Assembly: GCF_025567085.1 (NCBI RefSeq)
Contig: NZ_JAOQJN010000001.1
Location: 124,001-188,000, forward strand
Source: Bovifimicola ammoniilytica
Lineage (GTDB): Bacteria; Bacillota; Clostridia; Lachnospirales; Lachnospiraceae
DNA length: 64,000 nucleotides
Reading direction: 5' to 3'
Every line of letters starts with the position of its first letter. Within the stretch, counting starts at the first letter, position 1. Position numbers and translations under genes: made by a program. Below the pieces are notes generated by a model. The model worked only from the letters and a program-made list of their open reading frames with translations, did not search any database and was not told the DNA's origin. Below are positions 17,062-25,921 of the stretch, piece after piece.

Positions 17062-19167
17062 ATGAATATAGATTTGAATCATATGAATAAAAATGAAAAG
17101 AAAATATTGTATATGCAGAATATGCGCCCAATGCTTAATAAAGAAGCATTGTTTTGCGATGAGAATTCTGAATACAGACTTCCACCTGAACCAGATAAGA
17201 ATTCGGAAGTAAGGATTCGCTTCAGAACCGCTGTGGGTAATGTAGACAGAGTATATCTGTGCATAGGAGACGAAGGACACCTTATGGAGCATATAGAAAC
17301 TGATATGTTATTTGATTATTATGAATATATGATTAAGATTGAAGAGACACAGATAAAATACTATTTTAAGATAGTTTCAGGATTCGAGGAGTGCTTCTAT
17401 GATAAATCTGGTGTATGTGACAAGAGACTTGGATGGTATGACTTCGTAATTACTCCGGGCTTTAAGACACCTGACTGGGCTAAGGGTGCAGTAATGTACC
17501 AGATATATACAGACAGATTCTTTAATGGTGATAAGAGTAATGATGTAGAGACAAGAGAATACAGCTATATTGGTGATTACTCTGTTAAAGTTGATGACTG
17601 GTATAAGTATCCTGCTACAATGGGCGTAAGAGAGTTCTACGGCGGAGATATTCAGGGCGTATGGGATAAATTAGATTATTTAGAGAAATTAGGCGTAGAA
17701 GTAATATATTTCAATCCTATGTTCGTTTCCCCTTCTAACCATAAATATGATATTCAGGATTATGATTATATTGACCCACATTTCGGAAAGATTGTTAAAG
17801 ACGAGGGAGAATTGCTTAGTGAAGGCAATTACCTTAACAGAGAGGCAAGCAGATATATAACAAGAGTTACCGATAAGGCTAACTTAGAGGCATCTAACGA
17901 ATTATTTGCCAGATTTGTTGAAGAAGTCCATAGAAGAGGAATGAAAGTAATCTTAGATGGTGTATTTAACCACTGTGGTTCATTTAATAAATGGCTTGAT
18001 AGAGAACAGATTTACGAGAACCAGGAGGGTTATGAAAAAGGGGCATATGTATCAGGTGACAGCCCATACAGAAGCTTCTTTAAATTCTTTGAAGATGCAT
18101 GGCCTTATAATTACCATTATAATGGCTGGTGGGGTCACGATACATTACCTAAGCTTAATTATGAAGAATCTCCAAAATTATATGAGTATATAATGAAAAT
18201 TGCAAGAAAATGGGTTTCACCACCTTATAATGTAGATGGATGGAGACTTGATGTTGCAGCAGATTTAGGACATAGTGGTGAATTTAACCATAAGTTCTGG
18301 AAGGACTTCAGAAAGAATGTTAAAGAAGCTAATCCTGAAGCTATTATATTAGCTGAACATTATGGAGATCCAGGCTCATGGTTACAGGGTGATGAATGGG
18401 ATACTGTAATGAACTACGATGCATTTATGGAGCCTATTACATGGTTTCTTACAGGCATGGAGAAACATAGTGATGAGAAGAGAGATGATTTAAGAGGTGA
18501 CTCGTATTCGTTCTTCGCATCTATGCGACATCATATGTCAAGGTTTCAGGGAAATTCATTACTAGTTGCCATGAACGAATTATCTAACCATGATCATTCA
18601 CGTTTTATGACCAGAACTAATGGAAATGTCGGCAGAGTTGCATCGGTAGGACCTCAGGCAGCAGAAATGTATACTAATAAAGGTATTATGAAAGAAGCTG
18701 TAATAATGCAGATGACATGGCCTGGTGCACCTACTATCTACTATGGAGATGAGGCAGGAGTATGTGGCTGGACTGACCCAGATAACAGAAGAACTTATCC
18801 ATGGGGCAGAGAAGATATGGAATTGATTGAATTTCATATAGATGCAATAAGAATTCATAAGAATAACATAGCACTAAGAAAAGGTTCGTTTAAGGCATTA
18901 TTAGGAGAATACAATATAATTGCTTATGGACGTTTCCTGAATGATAATATACTTGCAATTGCGATAAATAACAATGATTCAGAGAGAGAAATTCATATTC
19001 CGGTATGGCAGTTAGGTGTCAGGGATAACAGCATTATGGAAAGTCTTATGGTATCATCAAGAGACACATATAATGTAGGCAAGGTAGTGTATGTTGTTGT
19101 AAATGGCGAGATAATAGTAAGATTACCAGGTTTTTCAGCTGCAATATACAGAAAAAGAGTACAGTAG
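17062..19167 (+). CDS. GH13 alpha-glycosidase, neopullulanase/cyclomaltodextrinase-like
   Basis: A 701-residue alpha-amylase superfamily enzyme. An N-terminal beta-sandwich (about 25-135) precedes the TIM barrel (about 140-610), then a C-terminal beta domain. The nucleophile is the aspartate in DGWRLDVAAD near 395, the acid/base is the glutamate in ILAEHYGDP near 430, and the third acidic residue is in SNHDHSR near 509. There is no signal peptide, so it acts on imported or stored oligosaccharides in the cytosol. The N-domain and size match neopullulanase/cyclomaltodextrinase types; exact substrate is open. GAGG precedes the ATG. Confidence 0.88.
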   Translation: MNIDLNHMNKNEKKILYMQNMRPMLNKEALFCDENSEYRLPPEPDKNSEVRIRFRTAVGNVDRVYLCIGDEGHLMEHIETDMLFDYYEYMIKIEETQIKYYFKIVSGFEECFYDKSGVCDKRLGWYDFVITPGFKTPDWAKGAVMYQIYTDRFFNGDKSNDVETREYSYIGDYSVKVDDWYKYPATMGVREFYGGDIQGVWDKLDYLEKLGVEVIYFNPMFVSPSNHKYDIQDYDYIDPHFGKIVKDEGELLSEGNYLNREASRYITRVTDKANLEASNELFARFVEEVHRRGMKVILDGVFNHCGSFNKWLDREQIYENQEGYEKGAYVSGDSPYRSFFKFFEDAWPYNYHYNGWWGHDTLPKLNYEESPKLYEYIMKIARKWVSPPYNVDGWRLDVAADLGHSGEFNHKFWKDFRKNVKEANPEAIILAEHYGDPGSWLQGDEWDTVMNYDAFMEPITWFLTGMEKHSDEKRDDLRGDSYSFFASMRHHMSRFQGNSLLVAMNELSNHDHSRFMTRTNGNVGRVASVGPQAAEMYTNKGIMKEAVIMQMTWPGAPTIYYGDEAGVCGWTDPDNRRTYPWGREDMELIEFHIDAIRIHKNNIALRKGSFKALLGEYNIIAYGRFLNDNILAIAINNNDSEREIHIPVWQLGVRDNSIMESLMVSSRDTYNVGKVVYVVVNGEIIVRLPGFSAAIYRKRVQ

Positions 19168-19271
19168 AAAAGCAAATGAAAAATAAAATTCATTGTTTAT
19201 TATAAAAGATGAACAAGGTAAATTTCAAATGATTAATGATAGAATAAACTTCGTTAGTAATAAAAAAATAC

Positions 19272-19300
19272 TTGCACTTTAATGTTTTATATGGTATAAA
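19272..19300 (+). promoter_or_regulatory. Promoter of the tRNA-Tyr/tRNA-Leu unit
   Basis: TTGCAC (19272-19277), 17 bp, TATAAA (19295-19300); transcription would start about 12 bp before tRNA-Tyr. Confidence 0.65.
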
Positions 19301-19319
19301 TATATAGCATTAAAAAATC

Positions 19320-19401
19320 GGATGGATTCCCGAGTGGCCAAAGGGGACAGACTGTAAATCTGCTGCAAATTGCTTCGGTGGTTCGAATCCACCTCCATCC
19401 A
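19320..19401 (+). tRNA. tRNA-Tyr (GTA)
   Basis: An 82-nt class II tRNA. The acceptor arm GGATGGA pairs with TCCATCC, the discriminator is A, the anticodon GTA lies in CTGTAAATC, and a long variable arm follows. The T arm is GGTGG-TTCGAAT-CCACC. CCA is not encoded. Confidence 0.96.
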
Positions 19402-19419
19402 TTAAGCTGAAATGCTTAT

Positions 19420-19505
19420 GCCGGCGTGGCGGAACTGGCAGACGCACAGGACTTAAAATCCTGCGGGACTAACCTCCCGTACCGGTTCGATTCCGGTCGC
19501 CGGCA
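19420..19505 (+). tRNA. tRNA-Leu (TAA)
   Basis: An 86-nt class II tRNA. The acceptor GCCGGCG pairs with CGCCGGC, the discriminator is A, the anticodon TAA is in ACTTAAAAT, and there is a long variable arm. It lies 18 bp after tRNA-Tyr and is presumably co-transcribed. CCA is not encoded. Confidence 0.96.
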
Positions 19506-19520
19506 TTTTTGTAAAACGAT

Positions 19521-19565
19521 AATAAATAACCCAAGGCTATACAAGATAGTCTTGGGTTATTTATT
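19521..19565. terminator. Bidirectional terminator between tRNA-Leu and the amidase gene
   Basis: A 20 bp stem (19521-19540 with 19546-19565, one G-U) around a 5-nt loop, A-rich on one side and T-rich on the other. It overlaps the last codons of the convergent amidase gene and serves both directions. Confidence 0.88.
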
Positions 19566-20333
19566 ATTCAGATAATCTATTATATCATCACCGATTATTT
19601 TAGCATATGTATCAAGATTGTTATCAAAAGCCCTGTTATCATATGGACTTGTTATAAAACCCATTTCAAGAATCATACTTGTCATACTCACTTTATTAAT
19701 TGCATAGTTATCATATGCATCGGAACTTGTTCCGCATTTTACCCCACGATTATCAAAGGTTGGATTATCAAAATTATTAGAAGAACAGATATCATTTAGA
19801 ATTGAAGAAGCAAGCGAATGGGCGTTTACAGGGTCAGAACTGTGAATCCATGCTTCTGCTCCGTTTATCTTTGAATTGCCTTCGTACAGATTTCTGTGTA
19901 TAGAGATAAATAACGTACAATTAGAATCTTCAGCGAAATCTTTTCTCTCCTGAAGTGAAAGATAAGTATCATTAGTTCGTGAAATGGCAACAGATATGCC
20001 CTTATCTGATAAATATTTAAAAATTTTCATTGACAAATCAAGAGTATCATCTTTCTCTAAACGTTTTCCTTTGCTACTGCCTATATCTTGACCACCATGT
20101 CCGGCATCAATACACACCTCACAGTCAGAAAGTGGTAATCTGACAGTTGAAGAAAGTTCTTCAGCCTCAGAAATTGTAGAAGATGATAATAGCATAGAAT
20201 GGCCGGCGTTAGCAGTTTCAGAACGTGAATCTGGTAACAACATATATACAAATAAAATAATAGCGGAACATAATAATATTCCAATAACAAAGCGGATTAA
20301 TTGAATATTTTTGGCTTTACGTGATGATTGCAT
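19557..20333 (-). CDS. N-acetylmuramoyl-L-alanine amidase (Amidase_3), CwlD-like
   Basis: Zinc amidase that cuts the bond between muramic acid and L-alanine in peptidoglycan. A membrane anchor or uncleaved signal is at residues 14-33, a serine-rich linker follows, and the Amidase_3 domain (about 70-255) shows zinc ligands in DAGHGG, EKDD and SIHRN and the catalytic glutamate in ILEMGF. In this lineage such enzymes often act on the spore cortex. A weak sigma-E-like pair lies upstream on this strand (20384-20391 and 20363-20371), with one extra base in the -10, so a sporulation role is only suggested. Confidence 0.87.
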   Translation of the reverse strand: MQSSRKAKNIQLIRFVIGILLCSAIILFVYMLLPDSRSETANAGHSMLLSSSTISEAEELSSTVRLPLSDCEVCIDAGHGGQDIGSSKGKRLEKDDTLDLSMKIFKYLSDKGISVAISRTNDTYLSLQERKDFAEDSNCTLFISIHRNLYEGNSKINGAEAWIHSSDPVNAHSLASSILNDICSSNNFDNPTFDNRGVKCGTSSDAYDNYAINKVSMTSMILEMGFITSPYDNRAFDNNLDTYAKIIGDDIIDYLNNK

Positions 20334-20625
20334 ATATGAACGACCTTTCTGCGTTATTAAATATTGTCATGAAGAATCAGCCAGATATGACATTTTTACA
20401 TAGAAACCGATAAAAGAGAGGGAATATGCGATTTATATGTATCCATCATGACTATAATTATAATAAATTATGTATATGCAAGAAATCATCATAAAAATGT
20501 AAAAAAATGTCTAAAATTATGTAAGTAAATGTCGTTAAATATGAGAAAATGCAAGTTACATAAAAATAAATTGTTATAGTATATAGTAAAATAAGCCTTT
20601 TTTGTAATTATTACAAAAAATTTTC

Positions 20626-20654
20626 TTGATAAAAGGTGGTGAAACGAGTATACT
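20626..20654 (+). promoter_or_regulatory. Promoter of the surface-polysaccharide operon
   Basis: TTGATA (20626-20631), 17 bp, TATACT (20649-20654). It is the only clear promoter before the flippase gene. The rest of the 354-bp divergent gap (20334-20687) holds AT-rich sequence with no ORF or strong structure that I can see. Confidence 0.6.
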
Positions 20655-20687
20655 TATGCATTGTATAGTAGTGGAAAGGATATAAAA

Positions 20688-21935
20688 ATGTTTGAAAAAA
20701 ACGAAAAAAGCGATTTCCTGTGGAATATGATAGGCAGTCTGGTCTATGCGATGTCAACAGTGTTTATGTCATATCTTACAATAAGAATCGTTGGAGAAGA
20801 AAAGGGTGGAATATTTGCAATAGCACTGACTATAAGTCAGATGTTAGTATATTTTGGATATTTTGAAATGAGAAATTATCAGGTTACTGATTCGAAAGAT
20901 AGGTATACCTTTGGACAATATTTTACTACGAAGATATATACATGTGCAATTATGCTGCTGGTATCAATTGGCTATATTTTATTAAAAGGATATGACAGGG
21001 AAAAGGCTGGAATTGTTCTTTTAGTATGTATTTTAAAATTAATTGATGCATTTGCGGATGTGTATGAATCACAATTCCACAAAGATGGTTATCTGTATCT
21101 GGCAGGAAAATCAATGTGTCATAGAACACTTATTATGATGGCTATATATTTTATAATGCTTATTATGACGCATAATCTTGTGATTACGATGATAATTTCG
21201 GATGTAGTGGCAGTTATATGTGTATACATTTTTGATATAAAAGTTTATAATAAATTTGAAGATAAATTTAATCTATGTAATATTAAGAGTGTACTTGAGA
21301 TTATGAAAAATTGCTTTCCATTGTTCCTTGGTGTATTTTTGTGGGCATATATACTTAGTGCACCAAGACTTGCTGTGGATAAATATATGTCAAGCGAGTA
21401 TCAGTCTTATTATCAGGCTATTTTTCTGCCTGTATCAGTTATAAATCTTTTTGCGGGATTCTTATTCAGACCTATGCTTATTACACTGACAGATTTAAAT
21501 GAGAAGAAAGAATTTAGAAAGTTCTTTGCAATTATTTTTAAAATGCTATCTTGTCTGCTAGGAATAACTGTAGTGTGTTTAATAGGAGCATATTTGTTAG
21601 GAATACCTGTTTTGTCAATTGCAACAGGGTGCGAGTTATCTGCATACAGAAGCCTGCTTGTGTTCACTATAGCGGCAGGAGGAATTAATTCTGTTGCGTT
21701 TGTCCTATATTATATACTTACAATATTTAGAACAAAGAAGTTGATAATGACAGGATATATATTATCAGCGATAAGCGTCTACATTTTATCGGATAGATTA
21801 GTACAGCAATCAGAACTTTTTGGGGCATCAATGAGCTTTTTTGTGGCGGTATGTGTTCTGGGACTGTTTTTCGCAGGAAGTATCATAGTTTATGTGCTTA
21901 AGGTAAAGAAAACGATAAAACAGAATATAAAGTAG
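20688..21935 (+). CDS. Polysaccharide flippase, Wzx-like (MATE-type fold)
   Basis: A 415-residue membrane protein with about twelve transmembrane helices and the N-terminal pattern of polysaccharide exporters (NMIGSLVYAMSTVFMSYLTIRIVGEEKGG). It would flip lipid-linked sugar units across the membrane. An upstream in-frame ATG exists at 20661, but GGAAAGGAT precedes the ATG at 20688. It is the first gene of an operon with two glycosyltransferases, DUF2304 and DUF2142 proteins, so a cell-surface glycan is the probable product; its structure is unknown. Confidence 0.85.
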   Translation: MFEKNEKSDFLWNMIGSLVYAMSTVFMSYLTIRIVGEEKGGIFAIALTISQMLVYFGYFEMRNYQVTDSKDRYTFGQYFTTKIYTCAIMLLVSIGYILLKGYDREKAGIVLLVCILKLIDAFADVYESQFHKDGYLYLAGKSMCHRTLIMMAIYFIMLIMTHNLVITMIISDVVAVICVYIFDIKVYNKFEDKFNLCNIKSVLEIMKNCFPLFLGVFLWAYILSAPRLAVDKYMSSEYQSYYQAIFLPVSVINLFAGFLFRPMLITLTDLNEKKEFRKFFAIIFKMLSCLLGITVVCLIGAYLLGIPVLSIATGCELSAYRSLLVFTIAAGGINSVAFVLYYILTIFRTKKLIMTGYILSAISVYILSDRLVQQSELFGASMSFFVAVCVLGLFFAGSIIVYVLKVKKTIKQNIK

Positions 21936-21984
21936 AAAATTATAGGCGGACTGATAGATAAACGTCTGCGGAATGGAGATAATT

Positions 21985-22767
21985 ATGCAACATACTTTTG
22001 CTATTTGTGCGTATAAAGAAAGTCCATATTTGGAAGAGTGTATAGAGTCATTGATGGCTCAGGAGATGAAATCAGAGATTATTATATGTACATCCACACC
22101 TAATGATTATATAAAAAATATGGCAGAAAAATATAATATAAAATTGTATATAAATACAGGAAAAAGTGGTATTACGGAAGATTGGAATTTTGCATATTCC
22201 AAAACAACAACTAAATATGTAACGATAGCACACCAGGATGATGTTTATCTTCCGCTGTATTCTAAGACAATGTCAGATATGATGGAGAAAGCAAAGAATC
22301 CAATAATATTTTTTACAGATTATTATGAACTTAGAAATGGTAAAAAAGTTCATAATACAGGACTTTTGAAGATTAAGAGACTTATGCTTGCACCATTAAA
22401 AATAAAAATATTTCAGAGAAGTAAGTTTATAAGAAGAAGAATCCTTTCAATGGGTTCACCAATATGTTGTCCTTCGGTAACATTTAATAAAGAAAGATTC
22501 AGGGAACCTTTATTTAAGAACCATTTCAGAACAAATGAGGACTGGGAATGCTGGGAAATACTGTCAAGACACAAAGGAACATTTGTATATAGCAGTACTC
22601 CACTTACATGTCACAGAATCCATGAAGGTTCAGAGACATCAGCAGCTATTGCGGAAACAGGAAGAAGCTCAGAGGATTATGAGATGTTCAGAAAATTCTG
22701 GCCAAAATTCATAGCCAAATTACTGGTAAAACAGTATGGAAAGAGCGAGAAGTATAATGAATTATAA
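21985..22767 (+). CDS. Family 2 glycosyltransferase
   Basis: A 260-residue GT-A fold transferase. The N-terminal FAICAYKESPYLEECIESLMAQ is the usual nucleotide-sugar binding strand and helix, and HQDDVY near residue 89 supplies the DXD-type metal motif. An EDWECWE motif near 190 would be the acceptor/base region. Donor and acceptor cannot be predicted. GGAG sits 6 bases before the ATG at 21985, preferred over an ATG four codons upstream. The gene is embedded in the polysaccharide operon. Confidence 0.85.
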   Translation: MQHTFAICAYKESPYLEECIESLMAQEMKSEIIICTSTPNDYIKNMAEKYNIKLYINTGKSGITEDWNFAYSKTTTKYVTIAHQDDVYLPLYSKTMSDMMEKAKNPIIFFTDYYELRNGKKVHNTGLLKIKRLMLAPLKIKIFQRSKFIRRRILSMGSPICCPSVTFNKERFREPLFKNHFRTNEDWECWEILSRHKGTFVYSSTPLTCHRIHEGSETSAAIAETGRSSEDYEMFRKFWPKFIAKLLVKQYGKSEKYNEL

Positions 22768-22795
22768 CAGATTATTATGTATGGAGGATTGAAAA

Positions 22796-23521
22796 ATGGA
22801 GAGTATTCAAAGTACAAACGAGAGCATTAAACTAAGAAAATTAGTTATAATACCGGCATATAATGAGTCGGCAAGTATAGTAAATACAGTAAATGATATA
22901 AAGAAAAATGCACCTGATTTTGATTATGTAGTTATTAATGACCATTCTAAGGATAATACTTTACAGATATGTAAGGATGCAGGACTTAACGTGATTGATT
23001 TACCACTTAACCTTGGTATAGGCGGAGCAGTACAGACAGGTTATCTCTATGCATGTCAGAATGGATATGATATAGCAGTGCAGTTCGATGGAGATGGCCA
23101 GCATGATGCAAAATATCTTAATGAAATGGCAGAGACACTTGTGAAAGAACAGGCTGATATGGTAATTGGTTCAAGATTTATTGAAAAAGAAGGATTTCAG
23201 TCATCATTTACAAGAAGATTAGGTATAAGATATTTTACATTCCTTATAAAAATTCTGACAGGTCAGAAGATTACGGATCCTACATCGGGTTACAGAATGT
23301 GTAACAGAAAGATAATAGAATTGTTTGCAGGAAATTACCCTAAGGATTATCCGGAACCTGAGACAACGACCTGGATATTAAGAAAGAAATTAAAAGTATT
23401 AGAAATTCCGGTAATTATGAGGGCAAGAGAAGAAGGAGTTTCATCAATATCGCTTAAGAAATCATTTTATTATATGTTTAAGGTTACTATGGCTATTATC
23501 ATAGAAAGGACAAGGAGGTAA
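22796..23521 (+). CDS. Family 2 glycosyltransferase, polyprenyl-phosphate sugar synthase-like
   Basis: A 241-residue enzyme resembling dolichyl-phosphate mannose synthases: IPAYNESASI near residue 20, DGDGQHD as the metal-binding DXD near 100, and GSRF near 127. Such enzymes load a sugar on a polyprenyl phosphate for use outside the cell by GT-C type transferases. That fits with the DUF2142 multi-membrane protein three genes on, a plausible partner. No C-terminal membrane helices are present. The DUF2304 gene follows after 5 bp. Confidence 0.87.
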   Translation: MESIQSTNESIKLRKLVIIPAYNESASIVNTVNDIKKNAPDFDYVVINDHSKDNTLQICKDAGLNVIDLPLNLGIGGAVQTGYLYACQNGYDIAVQFDGDGQHDAKYLNEMAETLVKEQADMVIGSRFIEKEGFQSSFTRRLGIRYFTFLIKILTGQKITDPTSGYRMCNRKIIELFAGNYPKDYPEPETTTWILRKKLKVLEIPVIMRAREEGVSSISLKKSFYYMFKVTMAIIIERTRR

Positions 23522-23526
23522 GGGAA

Positions 23527-23886
23527 ATGTTATTGAGATTACAGATAATTGTTGCAGTTATATTAGTTCTGGGTCTTTTATATGTTATTTCGCTTGTAAG
23601 AAATAACAGACTTGAACTCAGACATGCAATTTCGTGGATTTTAGTTGGAATAACTGTATTAATTCTGGATTGTTTTCCAGTATTGATGGAGAAATTATCG
23701 GAACTTTTAGGAATAGCATCTCCTGTAAATATGATGTTCTTTCTGGCATTTTTATTTTCACTGGTGATAATACTTGTTATGTCAGTAGCACTATCAATAG
23801 CATCTTCAAGTATAAAAAAACTGGTTCAGGAAATTGGTATCTTAAAGGCAAGAGTTGATGAATTGGAAAATAAGACAAGAGATTAG
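23527..23886 (+). CDS. DUF2304 membrane protein
   Basis: A 119-residue protein with three hydrophobic helices (about 3-22, 36-55, 66-90) and a short C-terminal coiled coil (residues 95-117). The DUF2304 family is regularly paired with polyprenyl-phosphate sugar synthases, exactly as here, and may anchor that enzyme to the membrane; this role is inferred from gene neighbourhood. GGGAAATG start context with GGAGG within the preceding gene's last codons. Confidence 0.8.
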   Translation: MLLRLQIIVAVILVLGLLYVISLVRNNRLELRHAISWILVGITVLILDCFPVLMEKLSELLGIASPVNMMFFLAFLFSLVIILVMSVALSIASSSIKKLVQEIGILKARVDELENKTRD

Positions 23887-23917
23887 GAAAACGGGCAGCT
23901 TAGGAATGGAGAATGAT

Positions 23918-25891
23918 ATGAAGAATAAGAATATATGGAAAAAATTACCAGCACTCGCATTAATTTTAATTATATATATAACTTTATGTCTGAGAGTATA
24001 TACAAGGTTTATCATACATAATGATAGTTATAATCTGAATGAGAGTGAAAATGGAAAAGTAAGTGAAGAGCTTAAAAAAGGTGACGTTCTGGTACAAGAT
24101 GAAAAAGGTATAACAGGCAACATTAAGAAAATTATTATTCAATGTAGAGAATATAAAGCTGAAAATAATAATCTGGGAATACTTAAGCTTACTGTGACTG
24201 ATAAAGACACAAATGAAGTGTTAGCAGAGACTAAATGTGATACAGGTTATATAAATTCCAGAAAGCTGATAGCATTTGAATTAGAAAATCCACTTAAGCT
24301 TAAGGAAGAAAAGAACCTGAGTTTTAAAGTAGAAGTAGAAGAGTTAAACCCAAATGACAAGCTTACATTGACTTATTGTAATCCGGATGATGAAAAATTG
24401 ACCGTTAATGGAAAAGCTTCGGATAGCGTATTAAAGGTTTCTCTTATAATGGCTTCGGGATTTGATTTGTTCTCATGGGTTACAATGTTATCATTTACAA
24501 TACTAGGTATACTGATAGTTGTATTTTATTATCTGTTATTTATCAGACAGAAGGATATAAAGACAGAATTCGCATATCTTATCTTTGCTATTGTAGTAGG
24601 ATTTATTTTCCTTTTATATTTACCGGATTATTCGACACCAGATGAAGAAAAGCATATTGCTACTGCTTATGGAATATCTAATATGGTATGTGGTGGAGAA
24701 TATAAAGATTCTGTCTCTGTCAGAAAAAATGATGCTGAACAGAACGTATTACGTGCTTATCTGACAAGAGATGTATATAATAATTATTATAACAGCCTTT
24801 TGCATAATACAGGTGCAGATAATACAATGGTTAAAATGAAATCAGATTGGAAAATGCTAGATACACAAAAGTATCTGTATTTTGCTCCGGCACTTGGAAT
24901 TACTATTGGAAGAATTCTTCATTTTGGAACGGTTCAGACATTAATTTTAGGCTCTATGTTTAATTATATATTGTTTGTTCTGCTGGCATTCTATGCAATC
25001 AGAAAGATTCCGTTCGGTAAGATGGGAATGGCTATCTTATGTTTGATGCCATTGACGTTGCAACAGGCCTCTTCATACTCTTATGACTGTCCGATTCTTG
25101 CAATGGCTTTGGTAGTAGTTGCACTTTCACTTAAATTAACAGTAGATGAGAAAATTAATAAGAAGGATTTAGCAGTTCTTATTGCAGTAAGTATTTTGTT
25201 CCTTCCTGTTAAGGGATTTGCATATGCACCAATTCTTTTGATGACATTATTGCCTCTTAAGAGATTGTTTAGAGAAAATAAGAAGTTATTCAAAATACTG
25301 TTATCAGGTCTTGTGGCGGCAGTTATAATTGCATTGATAGTGAAAATGTTAACACCACAACAGGGCGGTTCAGGTTCTATGAATGGATTTGTGGAATGGG
25401 CAAATTCACCGGGTTACACTATAGGATATTTAATTAAGAATCCTGCTTTCTGTATTGTACTTTTCTGGGACACACTTGCGAATCTCGGAACATTTTACTT
25501 CGGAAGCATGATAGGAAGCAACCTTGGCTGGATAGATATCGGCATACCAATGGTAGTAATTGTTCCGATATTTATTGTTATGTTCTTGGGATTTATGAAG
25601 TCTGAAGATGATAATTATGATTTTAGCGGTAAGGCTAAATTAATGATGAGCATAATGACTATTCTTAGCGTTGGTTGTATTATGGGGGCTATGCTCCTCG
25701 ATTGGACACCATTAGGCAGTACAGAGATACAGGGTGTGCAGGGAAGATATTTTGTTCCACTTCTGGTGATTGTACTTTTAGCAATGAGAAGTAATAAGAT
25801 AAAAGTAAATAAGAATTTATATAGAGATTGTCTGTACACAATGGTACTCCTACAGCCATTAGTATTATTCTTCATTGTTGCAGCAGCATAG
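23918..25891 (+). CDS. DUF2142-family multi-membrane protein, possible GT-C glycosyltransferase
   Basis: A 657-residue membrane protein. One N-terminal helix (about 10-30) is followed by a beta-rich extracytoplasmic domain (about 35-185), then about ten transmembrane helices. An acidic PDYSTPDEEKH motif near residue 240 sits after a helix, the place where GT-C enzymes carry their catalytic aspartate. The family function is not established. An open frame extends to 23855, but GGAG six bases ahead of the ATG at 23918 fixes the start, leaving a 31-bp gap after the DUF2304 gene. Confidence 0.8.
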   Translation: MKNKNIWKKLPALALILIIYITLCLRVYTRFIIHNDSYNLNESENGKVSEELKKGDVLVQDEKGITGNIKKIIIQCREYKAENNNLGILKLTVTDKDTNEVLAETKCDTGYINSRKLIAFELENPLKLKEEKNLSFKVEVEELNPNDKLTLTYCNPDDEKLTVNGKASDSVLKVSLIMASGFDLFSWVTMLSFTILGILIVVFYYLLFIRQKDIKTEFAYLIFAIVVGFIFLLYLPDYSTPDEEKHIATAYGISNMVCGGEYKDSVSVRKNDAEQNVLRAYLTRDVYNNYYNSLLHNTGADNTMVKMKSDWKMLDTQKYLYFAPALGITIGRILHFGTVQTLILGSMFNYILFVLLAFYAIRKIPFGKMGMAILCLMPLTLQQASSYSYDCPILAMALVVVALSLKLTVDEKINKKDLAVLIAVSILFLPVKGFAYAPILLMTLLPLKRLFRENKKLFKILLSGLVAAVIIALIVKMLTPQQGGSGSMNGFVEWANSPGYTIGYLIKNPAFCIVLFWDTLANLGTFYFGSMIGSNLGWIDIGIPMVVIVPIFIVMFLGFMKSEDDNYDFSGKAKLMMSIMTILSVGCIMGAMLLDWTPLGSTEIQGVQGRYFVPLLVIVLLAMRSNKIKVNKNLYRDCLYTMVLLQPLVLFFIVAAA

Positions 25892-25921
25892 TAAGTTACC
25901 TAAAAAGAGGTTGATTTAGAA